This document shows positions 18,319 through 27,323 of a stretch of DNA of 64,000 nucleotides, in pieces. A model generated the notes under the pieces. It was not told the origin of the DNA, made no database searches, and saw only the letters and a list, made by a program, of their open reading frames with translations. How positions within the stretch are numbered: the stretch's first letter is position 1; every line of letters starts with the position of its first letter. The position numbers and the translations under genes were made by a program. The stretch is from Acidimicrobiaceae bacterium (lineage in GTDB: Bacteria > Actinomycetota > Acidimicrobiia > Acidimicrobiales > Acidimicrobiaceae), in assembly GCA_013044385.1 (NCBI GenBank), contig JABEUN010000071.1, forward strand, positions 1 through 64,000. The letters run 5' to 3'.

Positions 18319-19632
18319 TTAGGCTTCGGTGTTCGACTCCTCTACGGGAGTCTCACCATGGTTCAACTGAAACTCCTCGGCCCATGCAGCCTGTGCCTCG
18401 GTCTCTGGTTCGAACTCGGTCGTGTACGCATAGGTACCCACGTAGTTTCCTTCGGCGTCATACTGATGCTCGCCAAATGCTTCCCGATACTCCGCAGCTA
18501 CTTCGCCGCCCTCTTGCGCCTGCTTGATCGAGAGGCTTATCCGACGTCGCTGCAGGTCGATATCGATTATCTTGACCCAGAGCTCGTCTCCTACTGAGAC
18601 AACCTGATCTGGAAGCTCCACATGATGGACATCCATCTCAGATATGTGAACCAGTCCCTCGATACCTTCGGCAACCTGAATGAAACAGCCAAAGGGGACG
18701 AGCTTGGTTACACGTCCGTAGACCAGTTCTCCGATCTTGTGGGCACTGGCAAAGTCCTGCCAAGGATCGCTCTGCGTCGCCTTCAACGAGAGGCTAATCC
18801 TCTCTTTGTCAAGGTCAACGTCGAGCACCCGGACCATGACCTCATCGCCGACACTCACTACTGACGATGGGTGGTCAACGTGCTTCCAGGAAAGTTCCGA
18901 TACGTGGACAAGCCCGTCCATGCCACCTAGGTCGATGAAAACGCCGAAGTTGACAATAGAGGAGACGACCCCCTTGCGAACCTCGCCCGGCTTTAGATTC
19001 TCAAGGAACTCCTCACGCTGCTCACGCTGAGTCTCCTCGAGCCAAGCGCGTCTCGACAGAACTACATTGTTCCTGTTCTTGTCGAGTTCGATGATCTTAG
19101 CCTCGACCTCTTTGCCAATGTAGGGTTGCAGATCCCGCACCCTTCTAAGCTCCACAAGCGAAGCCGGAAGGAACCCTCGCAGGCCGATATCGACGATCAG
19201 GCCGCCCTTGACTACCTCGATGACAGGCCCTTTGACCATGCCATTCTCTTCCTTGATCTTCTCGATATTTCCCCAAGCACGCTCGTATTGCGCTCGCTTC
19301 TTGGAGAGGAGAAGTCGACCCTCTTTGTCCTCCTTCTGGAGCACAAGAGCTTCGACCTCGTCACCGAGAGAAACAATCTCACTTGGATCCACATCCTGAC
19401 GGATGGAGAGCTCCCTTACGGGAATGACTCCCTCGGACTTGTAACCGATATCGAGAAGAACTTCGTCCTTGTCGACCTTGACTACTCTTCCGTGGACGAT
19501 GTCGCCATCTTCAAACTCCACAATGGTGCGCTCAATAGCGTCATCGAGCGAAATACCTTCAAGGTCATCCACTGCGATGGCTCGGGCTGTACCCTCCGAA
19601 AACTCCTCAGAGGGAACTGCGGTCTCTGACAT
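18319..19632 (-). CDS. rpsA: 30S ribosomal protein S1
   Basis: S1 binds mRNA and helps initiation on the 30S subunit. The protein holds four S1 RNA-binding domains: GDIVHGRVVKVDKDEVLLDIG, VKGPVIEVVKGGLIVDIG, RKGVVSSIVNFGVFIDLG and VYGRVTKLVPFGCFIQV mark their beginnings. Four domains and a short acidic tail are typical for actinobacteria (six in E. coli). The ATG at 19632 (MSETAV) is preferred to the ATG at 19662, because GGAAAGAAAG lies upstream of it and none lies before the longer start. Confidence 0.95.
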   Translation of the reverse strand: MSETAVPSEEFSEGTARAIAVDDLEGISLDDAIERTIVEFEDGDIVHGRVVKVDKDEVLLDIGYKSEGVIPVRELSIRQDVDPSEIVSLGDEVEALVLQKEDKEGRLLLSKKRAQYERAWGNIEKIKEENGMVKGPVIEVVKGGLIVDIGLRGFLPASLVELRRVRDLQPYIGKEVEAKIIELDKNRNNVVLSRRAWLEETQREQREEFLENLKPGEVRKGVVSSIVNFGVFIDLGGMDGLVHVSELSWKHVDHPSSVVSVGDEVMVRVLDVDLDKERISLSLKATQSDPWQDFASAHKIGELVYGRVTKLVPFGCFIQVAEGIEGLVHISEMDVHHVELPDQVVSVGDELWVKIIDIDLQRRRISLSIKQAQEGGEVAAEYREAFGEHQYDAEGNYVGTYAYTTEFEPETEAQAAWAEEFQLNHGETPVEESNTEA

Positions 19633-19837
19633 TAATCTTGTTACTTTCTTTCCGGACATCAAATCGGGCAGAACTACCGAAGAAAGTCAAAGACTCCCCC
19701 CAACTAGAACCCGAATAGATCCTAGTCCACTGTCGTGTGCGGAAGTTGCAAATTGTCCCCACAACGGCGCTGTACAGCTGATCCTTAGCCGAGGCGTAAC
19801 CTGGAATTCACCAAATTCTCCTCAGCGTTGCTCCAGA

Positions 19838-22489
19838 TCACCCTTTGGCGGAACCCCAAGTTGCACCTACAGCAATATTCACCTTCAGCGGAACAGTGAG
19901 TTCAGCTGCTCCCTCCATTGCAGCGATAACGAGATCGACTCCTGACTCGACGTCCGATTCTGGTGCTTCGAGGATAACTTCATCGTGAACCTGAAGCACT
20001 AGTCGAGTTAGGTCGGTCTCTCTGAGAACGGAATCGAGCCTTACAAGAGAGATCTTGAAGATGTCCGCCGCAAGCCCCTGTATCCCCGCATTCATAGCCT
20101 GTCTCTCGGCCGCCTGACGGACTCGCTGATCCGGAGATTGTAGTTCTGGAATGTATCGTCTTCTTCCGAACTCCGTCGCTGTGTAACCGAGCCGCTTCGC
20201 CTCGGCGACGGTCCGGTCCATATACGCTCGGACATTGGGGAGCGCACTGAAGAAGGAGTTGAGAATCTGCTCGGCTTCTTTGTTCGATATGCCGAGGCGC
20301 TGAGCCAGTCCGAAGGCCTCCATTCCGTACGCAAGACCGTACGCCACCATCTTGGCAGTAGCACGCTGCTCGTGGGTGACTTGTTCCAGCTCCACTCCAA
20401 AGACCATGGCTGCGGTTTGGGTATGGATATCTCGTCCCTCTTTGAACGCCTCGACCAGACCAGGATCACCAGAAAGGTGAGCTATGATCCGCAGCTCGAT
20501 CTGGCTGTAGTCAGCCACGATCAGCTTGTGCCCGGGAGGTGCTACGAAGACCTCCCTGAACCTCCGACCTTCTTCTGACCTGATTGGGATATTATGCATA
20601 TTCGGCCGCTCAGACGACAGCCTTCCAGTTCTCGCAACGGTCTGCTGGAAGGTAGCGTGAATTCGGCCATCTGGCTTGACTTCGGATATTAGAGTCTCGC
20701 CGTAGGTTGACCTAAGCTTCTCAAACTCACGATAACGGAGGAGCGTCTCGACGAATGGATGCTCTCCGCTCAACCTCTCGAGCGTCTGAGCATCGGTCGA
20801 GAAGCCCGTCTTGGTCTTCTTGATGGGCTTGAGGCCGAGTTCAGTAAAGAGTATCTGGGCTAGCTGTTGCGTGGAATTAGGGTTGAAGCTTCTACCAATC
20901 ATCGACTGCATCTCTGCGTAAAGCGTCCTTGTCTGTGACGCAATCCAGTCGGTCAACTCCCTTAATCTGACCACATCCACCGCAATGCCAACGTGTTCCA
21001 TCTTGGCCAGCACAGACACCAAAGGCAGTTCGACCTCCCTGTAGAGGTTTCCCATCCCAGCAGAGTCCAGTTTGGACTCGATCTCCTGGGTAGTCGAATC
21101 GATCAGGGCAATCTCAAGGACGGCAGATTCCAGTCTCTCGGCCGAAGTAGTCGTATCGAAGAGTCCGGTTCCCACTTCGCCGACTGGATTGTCACCGAAC
21201 CAGGTGGCCGATATATCGCTAGCTGAGTATCTTCCTGAGGACGGGTCGAGCAAGTACTCTGCGATACTTAGATCCGAAATAGGTGTCGGGGGCGTTCTAA
21301 GTCCAATATCCAAAAGCGCCTTCAGGATCTCCTTGGTAGCGATGCCGCGAATCTGTTTACCTTTAAGGATCGACTCCAGCGACATCGGAGCTAGGAGGTC
21401 ACCATCGACAACTTCGACACAGATCACCTCGGGACTGAGCCTCGCACCTACGACTAGTGAATTGAGTCCAGTCGCGTCAGATCCGTCCTCCAAGAATCCT
21501 TTGATCAAAAGTACCGGCGCAGATTCGAACTGTCCAGCCTGGAATGGAACCACCACCACTTCTGGTCTTAGTCGAGAAGCGAGATCTGGTGTGGACCCTA
21601 TTGATAGATCAACTCGGTCTTTAAAGGCTGACCTCAGTCGATCGAAGGAGTTGCGAAGCTCAAGAGAGTACATGAATTCGCGCGCCCTGTTTGAATTCCA
21701 AGGACCAAGCGTGAATGATTCGAGTTCCGCTTCGAGTGGCACATCTTTGACCAACATCGAGAGCGTAAGGTTTCCAACGACCCTATCGCGGGCCTCTCCA
21801 ATAGACGCGGCGAGTTTCGGAGAAAGACTGTCGAGATGATCCAGTATCTCCTGGATGGAACCGTACTCGTTCACGAGCTTCGCTGCGGTCTTCTCTCCTA
21901 CTCCAGTTACGCCGATTATGTTGTCAGAAGGATCTCCTCGAAGCGACGCTAGATGCGGGTAGAGCCACGGAACCACACCAACTTTGGCAACCACGGCGGC
22001 CTCGTCCATCGTGTCAATCTCAGACACGCCCCTTCGGTTGTATAACACCGCAATCTTCGGGTCTTTGACGAGCTGGAAGCTATCTCTATCGCCTGTAACG
22101 ATCCTTACCGTATCGCCGGCATCAGCTGCAATCTGCGCAGCTGTGGCTATCACGTCGTCTGCTTCGTATCCTGGGACCTCCAACCAAGCGACGCCAATCG
22201 CATCCATCAAGTCACGAAGGATCGGAAGCTGACTACTAAGTGCGGCTGGCGTCTGGGGCCGATGACCCTTGTATTCCGCATAAATCTCATCTCTAAATGT
22301 CTTTGCGTGCGCGTCGAAAGCAACGAGAACTCTGTCGGGTGAGTACTGCTCCACTAGCGAAGCAAACATACGCAAAAAGCCGAAGACTGCGTTGGTTGGC
22401 GTTCCTCCCTGGGTTGCCATACCCGCTGGAATGGCGAAGTACGCTCTAAAGGCAAGCGAATAAGCATCTACAAGAAGTGTTAAGGGCAC
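19838..22489 (-). CDS. polA: DNA polymerase I
   Basis: This 883-residue enzyme fills gaps and removes RNA primers in replication and repair. Residues 1-290 form the 5'-3' exonuclease (GYEADDVIATAA, GDRDSFQLV, LRGDPSDNIIGVTGVGEKTA). Residues about 480-883 form the family A polymerase, with motif A DYSQIELRIIAHLSGD, motif B RATAKMVAYGLAYGM and motif C QVHDEVI. The middle domain lacks recognisable proofreading acidic residues, so 3'-5' exonuclease activity is probably absent, as in Taq polymerase. Translation begins at GTG 22489; its ribosome binding site AGGA lies in a hairpin (see 22495-22523). Confidence 0.97.
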   Translation of the reverse strand: MPLTLLVDAYSLAFRAYFAIPAGMATQGGTPTNAVFGFLRMFASLVEQYSPDRVLVAFDAHAKTFRDEIYAEYKGHRPQTPAALSSQLPILRDLMDAIGVAWLEVPGYEADDVIATAAQIAADAGDTVRIVTGDRDSFQLVKDPKIAVLYNRRGVSEIDTMDEAAVVAKVGVVPWLYPHLASLRGDPSDNIIGVTGVGEKTAAKLVNEYGSIQEILDHLDSLSPKLAASIGEARDRVVGNLTLSMLVKDVPLEAELESFTLGPWNSNRAREFMYSLELRNSFDRLRSAFKDRVDLSIGSTPDLASRLRPEVVVVPFQAGQFESAPVLLIKGFLEDGSDATGLNSLVVGARLSPEVICVEVVDGDLLAPMSLESILKGKQIRGIATKEILKALLDIGLRTPPTPISDLSIAEYLLDPSSGRYSASDISATWFGDNPVGEVGTGLFDTTTSAERLESAVLEIALIDSTTQEIESKLDSAGMGNLYREVELPLVSVLAKMEHVGIAVDVVRLRELTDWIASQTRTLYAEMQSMIGRSFNPNSTQQLAQILFTELGLKPIKKTKTGFSTDAQTLERLSGEHPFVETLLRYREFEKLRSTYGETLISEVKPDGRIHATFQQTVARTGRLSSERPNMHNIPIRSEEGRRFREVFVAPPGHKLIVADYSQIELRIIAHLSGDPGLVEAFKEGRDIHTQTAAMVFGVELEQVTHEQRATAKMVAYGLAYGMEAFGLAQRLGISNKEAEQILNSFFSALPNVRAYMDRTVAEAKRLGYTATEFGRRRYIPELQSPDQRVRQAAERQAMNAGIQGLAADIFKISLVRLDSVLRETDLTRLVLQVHDEVILEAPESDVESGVDLVIAAMEGAAELTVPLKVNIAVGATWGSAKG

Positions 22490-22494
22490 GAATC

Positions 22495-22523
22495 GATCCT
22501 AAGGTCTCTGACCCCTAAGGATC
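22495..22523 (-). promoter_or_regulatory. Hairpin burying the polA ribosome binding site
   Basis: On the minus strand GATCCTTAGG pairs with CCTTAGGATC (ten positions, one T-T mismatch) around a nine-base loop. The 3' arm contains AGGA, the likely Shine-Dalgarno of polA, six to ten bases before its GTG. The element lies between the ANTAR regulator gene and polA. It could lower polA translation or act as a weak attenuator; there is no T-run. Confidence 0.5.
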
Positions 22524-22540
22524 TTCAACATGACGAGCCT

Positions 22541-23143
22541 TCAACTGGCCGGATTAAGTCGTCCATCGATGACCGCCTTGGCAACCTCTACCATCGACGT
22601 ACGCTGGTTCATCGCGGTACTCTGGATGAAGCGAAAGGCCTCCGCCTCCCCCATTGAGAAGCTGTCCATGAGCACACCCTTGGCTCTTTCAAGATGACGC
22701 CTCGCCTCCAACCTCGCCTCGACCTGGGCCTTTTGATCTTTCAGGTCTCCAACCTCTGCGACAAGTGCCCTTGTCTCGCTGTAGCGAGAAATGGCTAGCT
22801 CGATCGCCGGTACGAGATCCTGGGCCAGAAACGGCTTTACAAGATAGGCCATTGCCCCGGCCAACCTCGCCTGCTCGACAAGTGCACGCTGGGAAAATGC
22901 GGTTAAAATCAATACCGCACAGATCGACTCTTCCGTGATGGCGGCAGCTGCTTCTAGACCGTCCATTCCGGGCATTTGAATATCAAGAATCGCAACGTCT
23001 GGCTTCAGGCTCCGCACCGCCGAGAGCGCTTCATCGCCACGACCGTATGCTCCGACAACCTCGTAACCTTCAGACTCCAGTGTCTCTTTGAGGTCGAGCC
23101 GAATTATGGCCTCGTCCTCCGCAACTACAACTCGCGTCGCCAT
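22541..23143 (-). CDS. ANTAR-domain response regulator (PdtaR-like)
   Basis: The 200-residue protein has a receiver domain (1-120) with acidic pocket EDE, phosphoacceptor Asp54 (AILDIQMPGMDG) and the conserved lysine in YLVKPF, then a coiled linker and a C-terminal ANTAR domain (about 130-190: RRHLERAKGVLMDSFSMGEAEAFRFIQSTAM). ANTAR proteins bind two-hexaloop RNA structures and prevent transcription termination. The layout matches mycobacterial PdtaR (Rv1626), whose kinase is PdtaS. No kinase of that type is adjacent here. It lies 51 bases upstream of polA on the same strand. Confidence 0.93.
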   Translation of the reverse strand: MATRVVVAEDEAIIRLDLKETLESEGYEVVGAYGRGDEALSAVRSLKPDVAILDIQMPGMDGLEAAAAITEESICAVLILTAFSQRALVEQARLAGAMAYLVKPFLAQDLVPAIELAISRYSETRALVAEVGDLKDQKAQVEARLEARRHLERAKGVLMDSFSMGEAEAFRFIQSTAMNQRTSMVEVAKAVIDGRLNPAS

Positions 23144-23252
23144 GTCTAACTCCTCTGACGGACAATCTGGGCATCAAAACGAAGCACTGGCTGTTCGCAC
23201 TACACGATAGCGTCGAAGACACACTTTGGAGACGTTAAGGAAAGGGGCCGCA

Positions 23253-23945
23253 GTGATATTAGAACAGATTCCCCTCTGGGTTGCGACCACCAACAGCTGG
23301 ATTGTCTCGGCAGATGGCGTTGAGTGCGTAATCATCGATATACCGCCGGACCCAACTGCGGTACTTGACAGGTTGCATCGGTTAAATCTAAGACCCGTAG
23401 CAATAATCGCGACTCATGGTCACGTCGACCACGTGGGGGGAGTATCGAGTTTCTTGAAGCTCGAAGAACAGTCAAGCAAAGACCTGGGTAAACGCTCAGG
23501 TGTCGATGGAGTACACATCCACCCCGCTGACAGACACATGCTCGTCGATCCGCTGTCCGCCTCCTCAATGCTCAGGGGAATGTTGCTCGAAACCGGACTC
23601 GACTTCTCAGAACCGGAACACATCTTCGACTTGAGCGACGGAGATAGCGTCGCTGGAGCATCGATGTCATTCCGAGCCATCCACACCCCCGGACACACAA
23701 AAGGGTCTAGCTGTTTGTCACTCGCAATTGAAGGACAGCCCCCCATCTTGTTCAGCGGCGACCACCTCTTCAAGGGATCTATAGGTCGTACAGACCTACC
23801 AGGTGGTTCATTCGAGGAGTTAATTTCATCGATGAAGGAGCGAATCCTGCCGCTTCCAGACGAGACCGTGGTCCTTCCCGGCCATGGAGATTCGACCACT
23901 ATCGGCTATGAAAGGCGGACCAACCCCTTCATCTCCGGAATCTGA
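23253..23945 (+). CDS. Metallo-beta-lactamase-fold hydrolase (glyoxalase II-like)
   Basis: The protein has the zinc-binding motif THGHVDHVGG, then HTPGHTKGSSCL, FSGDHLFKGSIGRTD and LPGHGDSTTIGYE, followed by the family ending RTNPF. This is the pattern of glyoxalase II-like and persulfide-dioxygenase-like hydrolases of the cytoplasm; the actual thioester substrate is unknown. The GTG at 23253 is preferred because AAGGAAAGG precedes it; a TTG at 23226 lacks a site. It is divergent from the ANTAR regulator gene and converges with a PilZ gene. Confidence 0.9.
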   Translation: MILEQIPLWVATTNSWIVSADGVECVIIDIPPDPTAVLDRLHRLNLRPVAIIATHGHVDHVGGVSSFLKLEEQSSKDLGKRSGVDGVHIHPADRHMLVDPLSASSMLRGMLLETGLDFSEPEHIFDLSDGDSVAGASMSFRAIHTPGHTKGSSCLSLAIEGQPPILFSGDHLFKGSIGRTDLPGGSFEELISSMKERILPLPDETVVLPGHGDSTTIGYERRTNPFISGI

Positions 23946-23961
23946 GGCAAATTGTTTGCGC

Positions 23962-24636
23962 TCAGTCGCTGTTCGGAGTCTGCCGTCTAAAAATATACGA
24001 GCCGAGAGCTTCGCCGTGGTCTGCAGTCATCCATCCGAACTCGACGGCAAGTCGATCTTCTCTCGCTTCAACAACATCGACCTCGACACTCACCACACCA
24101 GAAGGAAGGGCCATAGATAGGCGATAACCGGACTCGTCGTCGGGTAAGACTGTGCCGTCAACTGTAATTGCAGCGCCGGACGAGGAGATATCGACCACTG
24201 TCGCTGCTCGGTTGATGCGCGGTCTTCGTGAATTAGACGTTATGGACGCTCGGAGGTCTGTCTGAACTCGGAATGCTCCACGACGCTGTGCCTTGGCCCA
24301 CGGAGCCAGCTGCCTAGCTTGCAGTAGCGGCCTACCGTCGGAGCTGTAAATCAACCTGCACTCGAACTCTGCGCTGAAGATTCCACAGGCATCGCGCGCC
24401 TCGACGACAAAGAAGTCAGCACCCGGATCGGCTGCGAATCCCGAGGCATCCACGAGCATCTCAGCACCGTCGAGTGCAACCACCGCGCCATTATGTTCGA
24501 TCAGGGGAAGATGGGATCCAAATCGGTAGCCGATAATCCGCACCGAGCTACCTGGCGCAAGTACAGGTCCACCGGGCCAACCCTCGAACTCCTGCGATCG
24601 ATCATTTGTAACAAAGAAGCTCGGATCTCTTCTCAC
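23962..24636 (-). CDS. PilZ-domain protein (first of a tandem pair)
   Basis: The C-terminal half is a PilZ domain, the receptor module for cyclic di-GMP. It shows the RxxxR signature in QRRGAFRV (Arg119 and Arg123) and D-x-S-x-x-G in DISSSG (149-154). The N-terminal 110 residues resemble the YcgR-type flagellar-brake barrel. No membrane segment is present. The protein is homologous along its full length to the neighbour at 24747-25418, so the pair arose by duplication. No flagellar or pilus genes are in the window, so the output is unknown. Confidence 0.85.
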   Translation of the reverse strand: MRRDPSFFVTNDRSQEFEGWPGGPVLAPGSSVRIIGYRFGSHLPLIEHNGAVVALDGAEMLVDASGFAADPGADFFVVEARDACGIFSAEFECRLIYSSDGRPLLQARQLAPWAKAQRRGAFRVQTDLRASITSNSRRPRINRAATVVDISSSGAAITVDGTVLPDDESGYRLSMALPSGVVSVEVDVVEAREDRLAVEFGWMTADHGEALGSYIFRRQTPNSD

Positions 24637-24746
24637 AATTAGAAACTATAACACGAAACGCCATCACTAACCGTGGCATTAAGCCGAAGGTTTCCCAACT
24701 GAAATGACTTTTTGGCCCCTGATTGTTGGCCACAGTTATGAGAAAC

Positions 24747-25418
24747 TTACTCGTCGTCGTCGTTTTTCGACCGTGCGACCTGCTTTTCGAACACGTATGT
24801 TCCCAAGAGTTTCGACTGCGCTAGAGGAACTGATGCGAATTCAAAACCGACGACATTACCCCGCTTCGATACGACGTCTGCGACCAACGAGACGCTACCG
24901 CTTGGCAGGACAAAGTTTAATCGATACCTGCCGGACAGCTGGTGAGCAGAGTCTCGTCCCACATCCACACCCGCTCCGGCAACTGACATATCGACTATCT
25001 TGCCCGAGTAGGTCGTAGGACGAACAATCTCCATGGTGCTAACAGTGGCTTCGAGGTCCGTCTTGACCCTAAATGCCTTGCGGCGCTGAATTCGCTTCCA
25101 ACCCGAGATCAGTCCGAGCCTCACGGTCTGTATGGAGACGGAGGGGAGCTTCTGAAAACTAGAAAGTGCCCTCCATACCCCAAATTCGTCGACCGCCTCG
25201 ACCACAAATTGCACACACGACGGATCTGGATCTAGTGGTTCTTCGCTCTCGACTATGAGCTGGGCTTCAGAATCCGTGACAAGTTGTGCTCGCAGTACTT
25301 TGTCGAGCGCGTCGTTCTCATCGAAGAAACAGTAGATCTTGATAAAGGGAACAGAGCTCAGCCGCGGAGCAACTATGAAGGAGCCCTCTTCGTCGTCTGA
25401 TCCATCGTCCCACGCCAT
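24747..25418 (-). CDS. PilZ-domain protein (second of a tandem pair)
   Basis: This 223-residue protein repeats the layout of its neighbour. It has an N-terminal YcgR-like barrel preceded by an acidic start (DDGSDDEEG), then a PilZ domain with QRRKAFRV (Arg113 and Arg117) and DMSVAG (143-148). The cyclic-di-GMP contact residues are intact. It would be transcribed first, with 110 bases between the two genes. Divergence between the copies is large, so the duplication is not recent. Confidence 0.85.
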   Translation of the reverse strand: MAWDDGSDDEEGSFIVAPRLSSVPFIKIYCFFDENDALDKVLRAQLVTDSEAQLIVESEEPLDPDPSCVQFVVEAVDEFGVWRALSSFQKLPSVSIQTVRLGLISGWKRIQRRKAFRVKTDLEATVSTMEIVRPTTYSGKIVDMSVAGAGVDVGRDSAHQLSGRYRLNFVLPSGSVSLVADVVSKRGNVVGFEFASVPLAQSKLLGTYVFEKQVARSKNDDDE

Positions 25419-25692
25419 AACCGAAAAGAATAGACGTAAGGAAGATCTGACCTTCTTCTAGCTGAAGACTTTAAGGATTGTCGCCAAAGCGCTCGCCGAC
25501 ACAGGGCAGTTGGTCGACCGCAACCAAAGAGGAAGCCCTGCAGAGAATCCCACTGCGACCATCGTTTCTGCTCTACAAGATCGGTGCAACTGTGCCTAGA
25601 AGCGGATTTACACGATCTTTAGAGACGGTCCTTAGTGCAAGGCGAGGCTTAAAAGCCCCACGCTACCAACTCAAGCCCTGAAAACATACTCG

Positions 25693-25775
25693 TACCCGGG
25701 GCGGGACTCGAACCCGCATGCCCTTTCGAGCAGAGGCTTTTGAGGCCTCCGTGTCTACCATTCCACCACCCGGGC
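25693..25775 (-). tRNA. tRNA-Leu, anticodon CAA
   Basis: A class II tRNA of about 83 bases folds on the minus strand. The acceptor GCCCGGG pairs with CCCGGGT, and the D-arm contains TGGAATGGTAGACA. The anticodon stem GAGGC/GCCTC encloses the loop CTCAAAA (anticodon CAA). A long variable arm TGCTCGAAAGGGCA and a T-arm GCGGG-TTCGAGT-CCCGC follow. The discriminator base is A and CCA is not encoded. Confidence 0.93.
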
Positions 25776-26114
25776 AAGCGCCCACCTATCTACGCCTACC
25801 AAACATAGTGCTCTCAGTAAAGGGCCGTGCGCAAGCGAAATCCTAGCGACGAAAATCTTCCAACACTTTTGTAACTATCTGGTCCGAACCAAGGTCTAAG
25901 TTCCAATGTCCAGATCCATCTGCCACGCCACGAAGAACGCGCGCTGCACTGTCCACCAGCCAATGTGCGGGCTATCTGTCGTGGGGCGAGTGGCCCCGAT
26001 ACTCTTTTGCACCAGTTCAAATCTCAAAGCGGCCAGACCAACAAAGACGTCACGCGTCGGTAGAGCATGCGACACTATCCTATTGAGACTCAGATCTAGA
26101 GCGGAGGATAAGGG
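25776..26114. other. Intergenic region between tRNA-Leu and fabD
   Basis: About 340 bases precede the fatty-acid operon. No gene is supported. The region must hold the fab operon promoter (plus strand) and the tRNA promoter (minus strand), but no convincing -35/-10 pair or FasR-type operator could be assigned by eye. A strong ribosome binding site, GGAGGATAAGGG, ends at 26114. Confidence 0.4.
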
Positions 26115-27323
26115 ATGATCTGTTTTCTATTTCCTGGCCAGGGATCCCAGAAGCCGGGCATGGGCAAAGCTTGGGTTGATCATCCGTCATGGGAACTAGT
26201 CGGCGAAGCGTCAGACGCTACCGGTCGAGATATCTCATACCTCCTGCTTGACGCGACTTCAGAGGAGTTGTCGTTCACTAGGAACACGCAACTTGCCACA
26301 TTCGTAATGTCCATGGTGGCCCTAGACTCAGTGGAAAGACTCGGAATAGTCCCACAGCTAGTGGCGGGTCACTCATTGGGCGAATACTCCGCCCTTGTCG
26401 CATCCGGAGCCGTAGCGTTCGACGCTGGTGCGCGATTGGTTTCGGAGAGGTCCGAAGCGATGGCAGTTGCCGCCGAAGAATCTCCGGGTTCTATGGCTGC
26501 ACTGCTCGGAATTGAGGACTCCGCTGCAGAAGAGGCTTGCTCTGAGGTCGATGGCGTCTGGGTGGCGAACTACAACTCTGCTGGGCAGGTTGTGATTGCC
26601 GGAACCAAAGATGGGGTTGCCGCAGCGTGCGATGTAGCAAAGACATTGGGAGCAAAGCGGGCAATGATCATCCCAGTCGGTGGCGGCTTCCACACCCCAC
26701 TGATGAACTCTGCCATTCCAAGGCTCCAGAAGGCTCTCGACTCTGTCCGGTTCTACGACTCCGAAGTTCCAGTTGTTGCAAACGTAGACGCTGCGGAACA
26801 TATGCTCGCCTCAGACTGGAGCGGATTGCTACTGCACCAACTCACGTCTCCGGTCAAGTGGAGCCAATCGCTCAAACTCATAGCCGAATACAATCCAACC
26901 GTCATGGTCGAGGTCGGCCCTGGAGCAGTACTAACTGGACTGGTCAAGAGGGCTATGCCGGATGCAACGGTGATTAGCGTCTCCACTCCAGATCAGCTCG
27001 ATGATTTAGTAGCAGCGGTATCTGCGACCGGACCACTGCATGACTTTGCCACCACTCATCACGGTGAACACCTGTTCATGCAGGAGCGGCTCGTTGTGAG
27101 TCCACTCGCTGGAATCTTCACTACCGCAGCGCAAGCGTCGTCAGGCGAACCGCTCAAAGAAGGTGCAACTATCTCAGTTGGAGATCCCATCGGTACCATC
27201 AATGGACATGAAGTCAGATCGCCCTTCGAGGGGACGCTAATGGGAATGGTCGCTGTTGATGGCGAGCGAGTTGGGTCAAGCCAACCTTTGGCTTGGCTGA
27301 GGATAGAAGGAGTGTCCAGATAG
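26115..27323 (+). CDS. fabD: Malonyl-CoA:ACP transacylase with a C-terminal biotinyl/lipoyl-like domain
   Basis: Residues 1-300 are FabD, which transfers malonyl from CoA to ACP. They include FPGQGSQKPGMG (6-17), the nucleophile elbow GHSLGEYSAL (Ser87), the histidine in GGGFHTPLM and the late-family VEVGPGAVLTGLVKR. About 95 further residues (308-402) are unusual. From about 326 they resemble a biotin-carboxyl-carrier/lipoyl barrel: VVSPLAGIFTT, EGATISVGDPIGTI, EVRSPFEGTLMGMVAVDGERVGSSQPLAWLRI. The hairpin that would hold the modified lysine (EAMKM in BCCP) is shortened to NGHE, so it cannot be biotinylated or lipoylated. It starts the fab operon behind GGAGGATAAGGG. Confidence 0.93.
   Translation: MICFLFPGQGSQKPGMGKAWVDHPSWELVGEASDATGRDISYLLLDATSEELSFTRNTQLATFVMSMVALDSVERLGIVPQLVAGHSLGEYSALVASGAVAFDAGARLVSERSEAMAVAAEESPGSMAALLGIEDSAAEEACSEVDGVWVANYNSAGQVVIAGTKDGVAAACDVAKTLGAKRAMIIPVGGGFHTPLMNSAIPRLQKALDSVRFYDSEVPVVANVDAAEHMLASDWSGLLLHQLTSPVKWSQSLKLIAEYNPTVMVEVGPGAVLTGLVKRAMPDATVISVSTPDQLDDLVAAVSATGPLHDFATTHHGEHLFMQERLVVSPLAGIFTTAAQASSGEPLKEGATISVGDPIGTINGHEVRSPFEGTLMGMVAVDGERVGSSQPLAWLRIEGVSR

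Noticed and set aside
19663-19780. Possible rpsA promoter (TTGCAA with TAGGAT)
   Set aside because: Spacing of 21 bases is too wide; no convincing pair was found.
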